A stretch of DNA of 64,000 bases, taken from contig NZ_WVVV01000002.1 in the NCBI RefSeq assembly GCF_012911015.1, forward strand, positions 368,680 to 432,679. The letters are read 5' to 3'. The notes below the pieces were generated by a model. That model had not been told where the DNA came from and ran no database searches. It saw nothing but the letters and a program-made list of their open reading frames with translations. This DNA is from Chelativorans sp. ZYF759. GTDB lineage: Bacteria; Pseudomonadota; Alphaproteobacteria; Rhizobiales; Rhizobiaceae. Within the stretch, counting starts at the first letter, position 1; every line of letters starts with the position of its first letter. Positions 32,245-41,330 of this stretch are shown piece by piece. The translations under genes and the position numbers were made by a program.

Positions 32245-33432
32245 ATGAGCGAACGGGACGTCCTGATAACCGGCCTCGGCCTGGTAACCTGCTTTGGCGA
32301 AGGACCCGAGGCCCACTGGTCTGCGATCACCAGCGGTGAAGCGGAGCCGAGGCTCGATTCGACCCGTTTCGCGCCCTACACGATACACCCGTTGCCGGAA
32401 ATCGACTGGGGCCGGCAGATCCCCAAGCGGGGCGATCAGCGCCAGATGGAAACCTGGCAGCGGCTCGGCACCTATGCCGCCGGCATGGCGCTCGACGATG
32501 CCGGGCTGAAGGGCGACGAGGAAGCCTGCGCGCGCATGGACATGATCGTGTCCGCCGCCGGCGGCGAGCGCGATGTCGAGGTGGATGGCGCGATCCTCGA
32601 AGCCGCCCGCACCCGGGAAGACCGGGGCGTTCTCGTCAACGAGAAGCTGACGACGGAATTGCGTCCGACGCTCTTCCTTGCCCAATTGTCCAATCTTCTC
32701 GCCGGCAACATCTCGATCGTCCACAAGGTCACCGGCTCTTCCCATACATTCATGGGCGAGGAAGGCTCGAGCATCGCGGCAATCCAGACCGCTGCCGCAC
32801 GTATCCGCTCGGGTCAATCGAGCCATGTGCTGGTGGGTGCGTCCTTCCAGACCGAGCATCCCGACATGCTTTTGGGCTACGATCTGGGCGGCTTTCTGGA
32901 GCGCGAGGGCTGGCGCCCGCTGTGGAGCCGGGACCAGGGCAAGGGCGGCGGCGTGGTGACGGGTTCGGCCGGCGTCTTTCTTGTACTCGAATCCCGTGCG
33001 CGCGCGGAAGCGCGCGGCCAGAAGGCCTATGCCGCGATCCGAAATGTCGTTTCGGGTTACGCCGATCGTCCCTTGGGCGGATTGACCGCCGAGATCACCC
33101 GCATGCTGGCCGATCTCGAGCTGCCGTCGGGCCCGCTCCTGGCCATATCGGGCGCATCTGGCGCGCATGAAGCGACCACGGCCGAGAGGGATGCACTTTC
33201 CGCGGGCGGCGATATCGCCGTGCGCGGCATTGCCGCCTTGTTCGGCCATGTGAAGGAGGCGCAGTTCCCGCTCGCTGTGGCGCTCGCTGCACTTTGCATC
33301 GCCAATCGCAGCGCTGTCCCGCCTGTCGAAACCGGTGTGGAAACTCTCTTCGACGGCGTGCCGGAACGCGTTCTGGCCACCACCATCGGCTATCACCGTG
33401 CCGAGGGCATGGCCCTCCTCGAACCCGCCTGA
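32245..33432 (+). CDS. fabF2XL: Beta-ketoacyl-ACP synthase-like FabF2XL, Glu at the active-site Cys position
   Basis: A 395-residue thiolase-fold protein of the VLCFA lipid A cluster. It begins with LITGLGLVTCFGEGPEAHW and keeps AHEATTAERD (His308) and LFGHVKEAQFP (His335), matching the two ketosynthase histidines. The nucleophile loop reads FMGEEGSSIAAIQ: aligned without gaps to the partner's STACASGATAIQ, the cysteine is Glu173. The lysine of the SNKS motif is also missing. That pattern recalls KS-beta chain-length factors or KSQ decarboxylases, where Cys is replaced by Gln. It is likely a partner of the complete FabF1XL encoded 20 bases downstream. The functional reading is inference. Confidence 0.85.
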   Translation: MSERDVLITGLGLVTCFGEGPEAHWSAITSGEAEPRLDSTRFAPYTIHPLPEIDWGRQIPKRGDQRQMETWQRLGTYAAGMALDDAGLKGDEEACARMDMIVSAAGGERDVEVDGAILEAARTREDRGVLVNEKLTTELRPTLFLAQLSNLLAGNISIVHKVTGSSHTFMGEEGSSIAAIQTAAARIRSGQSSHVLVGASFQTEHPDMLLGYDLGGFLEREGWRPLWSRDQGKGGGVVTGSAGVFLVLESRARAEARGQKAYAAIRNVVSGYADRPLGGLTAEITRMLADLELPSGPLLAISGASGAHEATTAERDALSAGGDIAVRGIAALFGHVKEAQFPLAVALAALCIANRSAVPPVETGVETLFDGVPERVLATTIGYHRAEGMALLEPA

Positions 33433-33452
33433 ACGCCCGGGAGACGGATGCC

Positions 33453-34718
33453 ATGAAGATGACCGATCACAAGGGCAGGCCTCAGGTCGCCGTTACCGGC
33501 CTGGGCATCGTGACATCGCTCGGCAAGGGCAAATCCGACAATTGGGCCGCGCTGACGTCTGGAAAGTCGGGTATCCACTCGATCACCCGTTTCCCGCTCG
33601 ATCATCTGTCGACCACCATTGCCGGCACCGTCGATTTCCTCGAAGCCAGCGACAAGGGCGCCGGCGCCCTCACCTTCCAGCTGGCCGACCTTGCGGCGGC
33701 GGAGGCCATTGAACAGGCCGGACTCGATGGCAGGATCGACGCCCCGCTCTTCCTCGCCTCGCCCCCCGTCGAGATCGACTGGAACGCACGCTTCGCGCTC
33801 CACGCGGCCGGTGTCGAAGGCGAAGGCTGCAACCGCCTGCTTGACGCCGCGCGCCGGGCCGAGAACCATGATCTGTTCCCGGCCTCTCAATTCGGCACGA
33901 TCGCCGAACAGCTCGCCCGCAAATACGGCGTGCGCGGCCTGCCGATCACCCTGTCGACCGCCTGCGCTTCCGGCGCCACCGCGATCCAGCTCGCCACCGA
34001 GGCCATCCGTCGCGGCGAATGCGAGCGCGCGCTGGCCATCGGGGCTGACGGCTCGGCCACGGCCGAGGCACTGATCCGCTTTTCGCTTCTGTCGGCGCTC
34101 TCGACCCAGAACGAGCGCCCCGAAAAGGCCTCCAAACCCTTCTCGAAGGACCGGGACGGCTTCGTGCTCGCCGAGGGCGGCGCGGCCCTGGTGCTGGAAT
34201 CGCTCGACAGCGCGCTTTCACGCGGTGCCGAGATCCTCGGCATCATCCGCGGCTGCGGCGAACGTGCCGACGATTTCCACCGCACCCGCTCCAAGCCGGA
34301 CGGCTCGCCGGCCATTGCCGCCGTCAGCGCCGCGATCGAGGATGCCGGCATGCGTCCCGACGAGATCGGCTACGTCAACGCCCACGGCACGTCGACGCCG
34401 GAGAACGACAAGATGGAGCATATGTCGCTCTCGGCTGTCTTCGGCGAACGCATCCGTCACATTCCCGTCTCTTCCAACAAGTCGATGATCGGCCACACTC
34501 TCTCCGCCGCCGGCGCCGTGGAGGCGGTTTTCTCCATCCTCACCATGCGTGAAGGTGTCATCCCGCCGACGATCAATTACGACAATCCCGATCCGGCCAT
34601 TGAACTCGACGTGGTGCCGAATGTCGCAAGGCAGGCCTCCGTCAGCTCGGTCCTGTCCAATTCCTTCGGCTTCGGCGGACAGAACACCTGCCTTGTCATG
34701 GCGCGCGAACCGGTCTAA
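33453..34718 (+). CDS. fabF1XL: Beta-ketoacyl-ACP synthase FabF1XL
   Basis: A complete condensing enzyme of 421 residues that elongates the acyl chain on AcpXL. Active-site residues are all present: Cys171 in STACASGATAIQ, His311 in NAHGTSTPEND, Lys343 and His348 in SNKSMIGHTLSAAG, and the glycine-rich end NSFGFGGQNTCL. The N-terminus VAVTGLGIVTSLGKG is typical. It follows fabF2 with a 20-base gap and is followed by the alcohol dehydrogenase gene. Probably translated with the other cluster genes from one mRNA. Confidence 0.93.
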   Translation: MKMTDHKGRPQVAVTGLGIVTSLGKGKSDNWAALTSGKSGIHSITRFPLDHLSTTIAGTVDFLEASDKGAGALTFQLADLAAAEAIEQAGLDGRIDAPLFLASPPVEIDWNARFALHAAGVEGEGCNRLLDAARRAENHDLFPASQFGTIAEQLARKYGVRGLPITLSTACASGATAIQLATEAIRRGECERALAIGADGSATAEALIRFSLLSALSTQNERPEKASKPFSKDRDGFVLAEGGAALVLESLDSALSRGAEILGIIRGCGERADDFHRTRSKPDGSPAIAAVSAAIEDAGMRPDEIGYVNAHGTSTPENDKMEHMSLSAVFGERIRHIPVSSNKSMIGHTLSAAGAVEAVFSILTMREGVIPPTINYDNPDPAIELDVVPNVARQASVSSVLSNSFGFGGQNTCLVMAREPV

Positions 34719-34751
34719 CCCGCCTCGCAAGACCGGATATCAGGAAAAAAC

Positions 34752-35780
34752 ATGCGCGCATTGCAGCTTGTCGAGGAGCGAAAGCTCGAGATCGTCGATC
34801 TACCCGAGCCGGAAGCACCCGGTCACGGCGAAGTGACGGTCCGCATCGCGGCCGTCGCGCTCAACCACATCGACGTCTGGGGCTGGCGCGGCATGGCATT
34901 CGCCAAGCGCAAGATGCCGCTGACGGTGGGCGCCGAAGCCTGTGGCCATGTCGAGGCGATCGGCCCCGGCGTGGCGGGCCTGGTGCCGGGCCAGCTCGTC
35001 TCGATCTTCGGCGCGCGCATCTGCGGCCGCTGCCGCAATTGCCGCGAAGGTCGCGACAATCTGTGCGAGCACGTCGAAGGCGTGCACGGCTTCCACCTCG
35101 ACGGCTTTGCGCAGGAGAAGATGAACCTGCCGGCCCGCCAGCTCGTCGCCGCGCCTCCCGGTGTAGACGTCATCGGCGCTGCCGTCGCCCCCATCACCTT
35201 CGGCACCGTCGAGCACATGCTGTTCGACAATGCGAAGCTCCAGCCGGGCGAAACCATCCTCATTCACGCCGGCGGATCGGGCATCGGCTCGGCCGCCCTC
35301 CAGCTTGCTCGCCGCATGGGTTGCACCGTCATCACCACCGTCGGCTCGGACGACAAGATCGAGAAGGCCAGGGCGCTCGGCGCCGATCACGTCATCAACT
35401 ACCGCGTGGACCGCTTCGAGGGCGTGACGCGCAAGCTGACGAAGAAGAAGGGCGTCGACGTCGTCTTCGAGCATGTCGGCGCCGATACCTGGGCGGGCTC
35501 CATGCTTGTTCTGAAGCGCGGCGGGCGCATCGTCACCTGCGGTTCGACGTCGGGCGTATCGACCAGCATCAACCTGATGCAGCTCTTCCAGCAGCAGATC
35601 AAGATCTTCGGCTCCTTCGGCTGCCGCAAGGAGAACATGGAAAACGCCATGCTGAAGATGGCCTCGGGCCAGGTCCATCCCGTCATCGACCGCGAGGTGG
35701 GCTTTGACGGCATCGGCGAAGCGCTGGAGCGCATGGAAAGCCGCCAGGTCTTCGGCAAGATCGTGCTCAGGATCGATTGA
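34752..35780 (+). CDS. adh2XL: Zinc-type alcohol dehydrogenase of the VLCFA cluster (Adh2XL-like)
   Basis: A medium-chain dehydrogenase of 342 residues. The zinc and NAD(P) parts are visible: LTVGAEACGHVEAIGPGV, the structural-zinc loop CGRCRNCREGRDNLCEH, ILIHAGGSGIGSAALQLARRMG and GSDDKIEKARALGADHVINY. The same gene sits between fabF1XL and lpxXL in other rhizobia; its step in making or modifying the very-long-chain acid is not proven. CAGGAA precedes the ATG, and the stop TGA overlaps the lpxXL start as TGATG. Confidence 0.9.
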   Translation: MRALQLVEERKLEIVDLPEPEAPGHGEVTVRIAAVALNHIDVWGWRGMAFAKRKMPLTVGAEACGHVEAIGPGVAGLVPGQLVSIFGARICGRCRNCREGRDNLCEHVEGVHGFHLDGFAQEKMNLPARQLVAAPPGVDVIGAAVAPITFGTVEHMLFDNAKLQPGETILIHAGGSGIGSAALQLARRMGCTVITTVGSDDKIEKARALGADHVINYRVDRFEGVTRKLTKKKGVDVVFEHVGADTWAGSMLVLKRGGRIVTCGSTSGVSTSINLMQLFQQQIKIFGSFGCRKENMENAMLKMASGQVHPVIDREVGFDGIGEALERMESRQVFGKIVLRID

Positions 35781-36718
35781 TGGCCAGCGGAAAGTCCGCT
35801 CTCAGGCCGCTTCTCTTCAGGACCGCACGTGGCCTGAAAAAGTTGGAATACTGGCTTGTCGCCCGTCTCGCCATGGGCGCCCTGTGGATCTGCAGGCTCC
35901 TGCCGGCCGAAAAGGCGCTGTCGCTCGGCGAATGGGTCGCACGGCGTCTGGGCCCACTGTTCGGCCGTCACCGTGTCGCCTTGGCCAATCTGCGCGCCGC
36001 CTATCCCGAGAAGCCGGAAGAGGAGATCCAGCAGATCGCCTCCGACATGTGGGCTCACATGGCCCGGCTCGCCGTCGAATATATCTATCTGGCCGAATTG
36101 TTCGATTTCGACCCCGACAACCGGGGCGCCAGCCGCATCGAGGTCGACGGCGAGGATATCTTCCTGAAGCTGCGAGAAGAAAAGAAGCCGCACATCATCT
36201 TCACGGCCCACATGGGCAATTTCGAGCTTCTGCCGATCGCCGCGGCGAGTTTCGACCTGCCTGTGACCGCCCTCTTCCGCGCGCCCAACAATCCCTATCT
36301 GGCCGACTACATCCTCAAGGCCCGCCGTTCATCCATGGGCGAGCTGCTCGCCTCGCGCGCGGGCGTGTCCTTCGCGCTGGCCCGCATCCTGGAGCGCGGC
36401 GGCAATATCGGGGTGCTCGTCGACCAGAAATTCCTGCGGGGCGTCAAGACGACCTTCTTCGGCAGGCCCTGCCTCACCAGCCCGCTTCTGCCCAAGCTCG
36501 CGCGGCAATATGAGTGCGGCGTCTACCCCGCGCGCTCCGTCCGCCTGCCCGGCAACCGCTACCGCCTCATCGTCGAGGACCGGCTCGAACTGCCGCGCAC
36601 GCCGCAGGGCATCGTCGACGTGCCGGCCACCGCGCAGCTCCTCAACGACGTTGTCGAGCGCTGGGTGCGCGAAGATCCCGCGCAGTGGATGTGGTTCCAC
36701 AAGCGCTGGTCGAAATGA
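35780..36718 (+). CDS. lpxXL: Lipid A very-long-chain acyltransferase LpxXL
   Basis: A 312-residue LpxL/HtrB-family enzyme that transfers the C28-type fatty acid from AcpXL to lipid A. The acyltransferase box HMGNFE (H-x4-E) lies in IIFTAHMGNFELLPI, followed by FRAPNNPYLADYIL, VDQKFLRGVKTTFFGRP and the C-terminal PAQWMWFHKRWSK. An N-terminal hydrophobic helix (LVARLAMGALWICRLLP) anchors it to the inner membrane. The start overlaps the adh stop by one base. The stop codon forms one end of a 16-base palindrome shared with the convergent soeC stop. Confidence 0.93.
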   Translation: MASGKSALRPLLFRTARGLKKLEYWLVARLAMGALWICRLLPAEKALSLGEWVARRLGPLFGRHRVALANLRAAYPEKPEEEIQQIASDMWAHMARLAVEYIYLAELFDFDPDNRGASRIEVDGEDIFLKLREEKKPHIIFTAHMGNFELLPIAAASFDLPVTALFRAPNNPYLADYILKARRSSMGELLASRAGVSFALARILERGGNIGVLVDQKFLRGVKTTFFGRPCLTSPLLPKLARQYECGVYPARSVRLPGNRYRLIVEDRLELPRTPQGIVDVPATAQLLNDVVERWVREDPAQWMWFHKRWSK

Positions 36719-36731
36719 AGGCCGGCCTTCA
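36716..36731. terminator. 16-base palindrome containing both stop codons of convergent lpxXL and soeC
   Basis: TGAAGGCCGGCCTTCA is a perfect palindrome. Its first three bases are the lpxXL stop and its last three, read on the minus strand, are the soeC stop. With only 10 bases between the genes, this is the only candidate transcription boundary, though there is no loop or U-tract. Confidence 0.4.
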
Positions 36732-37637
36732 GTAGTAGTTCATGACCGCATGCCTGGCCTCGGCGAAGAACAGCCAGCGCTCGACCATCACGCCCGCCCC
36801 GAAGGCCAGGACCGCCAGCGCCAGCAACACCATGGCGCCCCCGGCTGGCAGGAACAGCGCGATGAACGCCAGGATCAGCGGTGCCACCAGCCCGGCCGCG
36901 AAGGCGATCCGGAACAGCTTCGATGCATGCTTGCGGGCGATGCGGAACCCCATCTCGCTGGTCAGGTAATTGTCGTTGATGTGCGGCGGTTCGAAGAGCC
37001 GCACCTTGCCGATGGCGCCGAGTCCGGTCGCTGTCTCCGGCGTCGAGCGCGGCCGGCGCTGAAGCCGGTTGCGCCAGGCGAGCTTGACCGCCCACGCGGC
37101 GACGAGCAACAGCATGCCGGCAATCGCCAGCCCAGCCCAGGGCCCGGTCCCTGATGCGGCGAAGAGGGACGCCGCGAGCGCCCCGCCGGCACCCGAGAAC
37201 AGTAGGTAGGAGGCCGGCGTCAGCGGCGTGTGCCAGGCGTCGATCGCCTTCAGCGAGGCGTAGATCATGGCCGTGCAATAGACGGTGACGGCGGCCAGCA
37301 CCGTTCCGGCAAGGCCCGCCCAGATGAGATGCCGGTCGAGAAAGATGACCGAAAACGCATTGAGCGTCAGCGGCACGAAGGTGACAAGCGCCATGACCCC
37401 TTCCCGCGACAGCCAGCTCGTGCGCCACTGGCTGAGCGCGCGCCAGGCACGCTGCGGATTGCCGAGATGCAGGGTCGACGAGATCAGCCCGCCGCCGATG
37501 AGAAGCAGCGCAAGAACATGGGCGATCTTGGTCGACCATGAGAGCGGATCGAGAAGCCCCAGCCCCAGCACCGCGGCCAGCCCGTAGCCGAGGCCCGAGG
37601 CCGTGGTGAAGACGATGATCGAGAGCGCGGGATGCAT
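36729..37637 (-). CDS. soeC: Sulfite dehydrogenase membrane anchor, SoeC (DmsC/NrfD type)
   Basis: A 302-residue polytopic membrane protein of the DmsC family with about eight hydrophobic segments (for example LSIIVFTTASGLGYGLAAVLGLGLL and LAIAGMLLLVAAWAV). It passes electrons between the Fe-S subunit and quinone. Its start codon follows directly on the soeB stop, and the catalytic gene is upstream, so the three form one complex. The SoeC label rests on the identity of SoeA; by itself the protein is only a DmsC-type anchor. Confidence 0.82.
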   Translation of the reverse strand: MHPALSIIVFTTASGLGYGLAAVLGLGLLDPLSWSTKIAHVLALLLIGGGLISSTLHLGNPQRAWRALSQWRTSWLSREGVMALVTFVPLTLNAFSVIFLDRHLIWAGLAGTVLAAVTVYCTAMIYASLKAIDAWHTPLTPASYLLFSGAGGALAASLFAASGTGPWAGLAIAGMLLLVAAWAVKLAWRNRLQRRPRSTPETATGLGAIGKVRLFEPPHINDNYLTSEMGFRIARKHASKLFRIAFAAGLVAPLILAFIALFLPAGGAMVLLALAVLAFGAGVMVERWLFFAEARHAVMNYY

Positions 37638-38399
37638 TCAGATCCGGTCCAGCATGGAATCGACCCAGGCGAGCAGCCCCCTGGCGCCGCTTGTATCCTC
37701 GACCTGCACCGGTGCGCTCGATGCAAGGTTCCGGCGCGGGCGCGGCGGCAGGTATTTGTTGACCGGCCGCGTCCCCTGCTCCGGCATCAGGTCGAAGCCG
37801 CCACGCGCGGCAACCATCTTCGACACGTCGGAACCGGGATCGGCCAGATCGCCGAAATGCCGCGCATTGGTCGGGCAGGTCCGCACGCAGGACGGCACCC
37901 GGTCGATCTCGGGGATCGTCTCGTTGTAGATGCGGTCGATGCACAGCGTGCACTTCTTCATAACGCCGGCCGACAGGTCCATCTCGCGCGCGCCATAGGG
38001 GCAGGCCCAGGCGCACAGGCCGCAACCGATGCACATATCCTCTTCGACCAGCACGATGCCGTCATCGGCGCGCTTGTAGGAGGCGCCGGTCGGGCACACG
38101 GTCACGCAGGGCGCGTCCTCGCAATGAAGGCAGGATTTGGGGAAATGGACGATCCGCGCCTCGCCGCGTTCGCCCACCACCTCGCCCCCTTCGGGAACGA
38201 CTTCATAACTGTGCACGCGGTTGAGAAATGTACCGGAGACGGCGCCTCCATAGGGGTCCTGGTCGGAAAGCGCCGCGCCGTAGCCGCCCGTGTTCCACTC
38301 CTTGCAGGAGATCACGCAGGCATGGCAGCCCACGCACACGTCGAGATCGATGACGAGGCCGAGCTTCTTCGGCGTTGATTCGGACGGAAGCGAGGTCAT
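37638..38399 (-). CDS. soeB: Sulfite dehydrogenase Fe-S subunit, SoeB
   Basis: A 253-residue cytoplasmic electron-transfer subunit with four cysteine groups for four [4Fe-4S] clusters: CVGCHACVISCK, CLHCEDAPCVTVCP, CIGCGLCAWACP, and CTLC together with CVRTCP. It resembles DmsB/PsrB/SoeB. The C-terminal 50 residues are Pro- and Arg-rich and likely contact the membrane subunit. The start overlaps the soeA stop as ATGA, and the stop is directly followed by the soeC ATG, implying coupled translation. Confidence 0.88.
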   Translation of the reverse strand: MTSLPSESTPKKLGLVIDLDVCVGCHACVISCKEWNTGGYGAALSDQDPYGGAVSGTFLNRVHSYEVVPEGGEVVGERGEARIVHFPKSCLHCEDAPCVTVCPTGASYKRADDGIVLVEEDMCIGCGLCAWACPYGAREMDLSAGVMKKCTLCIDRIYNETIPEIDRVPSCVRTCPTNARHFGDLADPGSDVSKMVAARGGFDLMPEQGTRPVNKYLPPRPRRNLASSAPVQVEDTSGARGLLAWVDSMLDRI

Positions 38400-41239
38400 T
38401 TGCTCCACTCCTGCCCGTAGCGCAGTTCCTCCGCCCCTTTGCCCGTCGGCACCCGGGCGGGCCTGAAGGCCGGCTCGCTGGCGCTTGCGGGCCCGGCCGG
38501 CTCGATGCGCACGCGCAGGTCGTACCAGGCTGCCTGGCCCGTCACCGGATCGGAATTCGACCAGCGCATGCCGTCTTCACGTGGTGGCAGAAGTTCGTGG
38601 ATCAGGTGATTCAGCAAAAAGCCCTTTTCGCTTTCGGGAACTTCATCCTTGAGCCCCCACGCACCCTTGCGCTTGCCGATCGCGTTCCAGGTCCACAACG
38701 TGTCGCGATTGCTGGTCTCGGTACGCGCGACCTGCACCTTGATCCGTCCATGATGTGAGACGATCCACGCCCAGTCGCCGTCCTCCAGCCCCTGCTCCTG
38801 GCAGATTGCGGCCGGCACGAACATCCGGTTGGCGGTGTGGATCTGGCGCAACCAGGCGTTCATCGACCCCCAGGAATGATACATGGCCATCGGCCGCTGG
38901 GTGATGGCGTGCAGCGGAAACTCGCTTCGGTCGACGGCCGCTTCCTCGAGCGGGCGATACCAGGACGGAAGCGGCGTGAACGCCGCCAGGATGCGCGCAC
39001 GGTGGGCTTCGGGCGCAACCGGCTCGCGCAGGCCTTCCGCCGACAACCGGAACTTCTGCAACTCTTCCGACCAGAGCTGGAAGGTGACCGGCTGCGGCGT
39101 ATCGAAGAACCCCATCTTGACCGCGAAATCCTGATAGGCCGCGTTGGCGTGTTTGAAGAAATGCGCCTCTGGAGGGATCTCGGCGGAAAAGAACGATCCG
39201 TTCTCGATGTAGCGGTTCAGTTGCTCGGGGTTCGCCGCACCCCTGCCAGCGCGCGTCCCGTCCCTTCCCCTGAAGCCCGACAGCGGGCCGATGCCCGGCC
39301 TGCGCTCGTGATTGACGATGTAGTCGGCATAATCCGCGTAGAGCGCGCCGCCGCGGCTGTCCACGAAACCGGGAAGCGCCAGCCGCGCTCCGAGGTCGAT
39401 CAGGACGGACTGGAAGGGGCGGACGTCTCGCTCCGCCGCCACGACAGGCCAGCGGATGGCGTCGTTCACGGATTCGGGCTCCGATATCGGCCGGTCCAGC
39501 ATCGAGATGCAGTCGTGGCGTTCCAGATAGGTCGTGTCGGGCAGCACCAGATCGGCATAGGCGACCGTCTCGGAGGCATAGGCATCGGCCACGATGATCT
39601 TCGGGATGCGGTATTCGCCGGTCGCCTCGTCCTTCTCCTCCAGCATGGCGATCGTGCCGGCCGTGTTCATGGACGAGTTCCAGGCCATGTTCGCCATGTA
39701 GAGGAACAGCACGTCGATCGGATAGGGATCGCCCGCGTGGGCGTTGGCGATCACCATGTGCATCAGTCCATGGGCCGCGATCGGCGCATCCCAGGAAAAG
39801 GCTTTGTCGAGCCGGGCCGGCCGCCCTTCCGCGTCGACCAGCAGATCCTCCGGCCCCAGCGGAAAGCCCAGATGCGGCCCGGACAAGGGCTGGTTGGACC
39901 CGAAATGCTCTGCCTTGCCGTGCGGGCGTGGATGGGCGGAAAGCGGCTTCGGATAAGGTGGCTCGAAGCGGAAACCGCCCGGGCAGTCCACCGCGCCGAT
40001 CAGCACCTGCAGCATGTGCAGCGCGCGGGCCGTCTGGAATCCGTTGGAATGGGCCGAGATGCCGCGCATCGCATGAAACGATACCGGGCGGCCGACAAAG
40101 CTCTGATGGCGCTCGCCATTCATGTCGGTCCAGGGCTGGTCGACCTCGATTGCCTCCTCGAAGGCCACGCGGCCGATCTCTGCCGCCAGCCCGCGGACCG
40201 TGTCTGCTGAGATGCCGGTTTCGGCCGCCACCGCTTCCGGCGCGTATTTTGCGTCGAGATATTCCTTGGCGAGATGGTCGAAGACCGGGATGGCAAAGCG
40301 GCCATCATCCAGTTGGAAGCGTCCGGACAGCGCAGGCCGCGCGCCCTTGGAGCCCGAAGGCACCGGCCTTTCGGTCACGGTCTCGTAGACCAGCGGCTTG
40401 CCTTCGCCGTCGCGGGCAAACAGGCCGTGATCCTTCGTGCCCGGAGCGTCGACCACCAGCCAGGCGGCATTGGAATAGCGCACGAGATAGTCGACATCGA
40501 TACGCCGCGCCTTTAGCAACTCATGCACCAGCGACAGGATCAGCAGGCCGTCCGTGCCGGGCCTGATCCAGATCCAGTCATCGGCGATGGAGGAATAGCC
40601 GGTGCGCACCGGGTTCACCGAAACGAAGCGCGCGCCGCGCTTTTTGAGCTTGGAAAGCCCCATCTTGATCGGGTTGGAATCGTGGTCTTCCGCCACGCCG
40701 AACATCACGAACAGCTTGGTGCGGTCCCAATCCGGCGAACCGAATTCCCAGAAGGCGCCGCCGATCGTCATGATGCCGCCGGCCGCCATGTTGACCGAGC
40801 AGAACCCGCCATGCGCGGCGTAGTTCGGGGTCCCGAACTGCTGCGCCCAGAAGCCGGTCAGCGACTGCGACTGGTCGCGCCCGGTGAAGAAGGCGAGTTT
40901 CTTGGGATCGGTCCGGCGCACATCGCCCAGCCATTCGCCGGCAATCGACATCGCCTCGTCCCAGGAAATCTCCTGGAACCGGCCCGAGCCGCGGGGTCCC
41001 ACACGCTTCAGCGGCGCGCTCAGCCGGGCCGGCGCATGCTGCGTCATGATGCCGGCCGAGCCCTTCGCGCACAGCACGCCGCGATTGACCGGGTGGTCGC
41101 GATTGCCTTCGATGTAGCGAATCTTGCCGTCCTTGATATGGACGTCGATCCCGCATCGACAGGCGCACATATAGCAGGTGGTCTTGCGGATTTCGTCCGA
41201 GACCGGCTTGGAGAGATCGATCCGTGGCCGTTCGTTCAT
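38396..41239 (-). CDS. soeA: Molybdopterin sulfite dehydrogenase catalytic subunit, SoeA
   Basis: A 947-residue DMSO-reductase-family molybdoenzyme. The N-terminus TTCYMCACRCGIDVHIKDGKIRYIEGNRDHPVNRGVLCAKGSAG supplies a [4Fe-4S] site, and the MCACRCGI run is typical of SoeA from Allochromatium and roseobacters. There is no Tat signal, so the enzyme is cytoplasmic, as expected for SoeABC and unlike periplasmic SorAB. The molybdenum ligand is probably Cys in HGGFCSVNMA. Other cofactor motifs are DPKKLAFFTGRDQSQSLTG and LYMANMAWNSSMNTAG. Sulfite oxidised to sulfate would feed electrons through SoeB and SoeC to quinone. A thiosulfate- or polysulfide-type substrate is a less likely alternative. 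Confidence 0.85.
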   Translation of the reverse strand: MNERPRIDLSKPVSDEIRKTTCYMCACRCGIDVHIKDGKIRYIEGNRDHPVNRGVLCAKGSAGIMTQHAPARLSAPLKRVGPRGSGRFQEISWDEAMSIAGEWLGDVRRTDPKKLAFFTGRDQSQSLTGFWAQQFGTPNYAAHGGFCSVNMAAGGIMTIGGAFWEFGSPDWDRTKLFVMFGVAEDHDSNPIKMGLSKLKKRGARFVSVNPVRTGYSSIADDWIWIRPGTDGLLILSLVHELLKARRIDVDYLVRYSNAAWLVVDAPGTKDHGLFARDGEGKPLVYETVTERPVPSGSKGARPALSGRFQLDDGRFAIPVFDHLAKEYLDAKYAPEAVAAETGISADTVRGLAAEIGRVAFEEAIEVDQPWTDMNGERHQSFVGRPVSFHAMRGISAHSNGFQTARALHMLQVLIGAVDCPGGFRFEPPYPKPLSAHPRPHGKAEHFGSNQPLSGPHLGFPLGPEDLLVDAEGRPARLDKAFSWDAPIAAHGLMHMVIANAHAGDPYPIDVLFLYMANMAWNSSMNTAGTIAMLEEKDEATGEYRIPKIIVADAYASETVAYADLVLPDTTYLERHDCISMLDRPISEPESVNDAIRWPVVAAERDVRPFQSVLIDLGARLALPGFVDSRGGALYADYADYIVNHERRPGIGPLSGFRGRDGTRAGRGAANPEQLNRYIENGSFFSAEIPPEAHFFKHANAAYQDFAVKMGFFDTPQPVTFQLWSEELQKFRLSAEGLREPVAPEAHRARILAAFTPLPSWYRPLEEAAVDRSEFPLHAITQRPMAMYHSWGSMNAWLRQIHTANRMFVPAAICQEQGLEDGDWAWIVSHHGRIKVQVARTETSNRDTLWTWNAIGKRKGAWGLKDEVPESEKGFLLNHLIHELLPPREDGMRWSNSDPVTGQAAWYDLRVRIEPAGPASASEPAFRPARVPTGKGAEELRYGQEWSK

Positions 41240-41330
41240 GAAAAAGCGTTCCTTCGGCGTCCACTCGTAGCCAGAACGCTGCGCGAAGGAAACGGCAATT
41301 CGAGAGACATGCCCCGCTTTTGCGGGTGAC

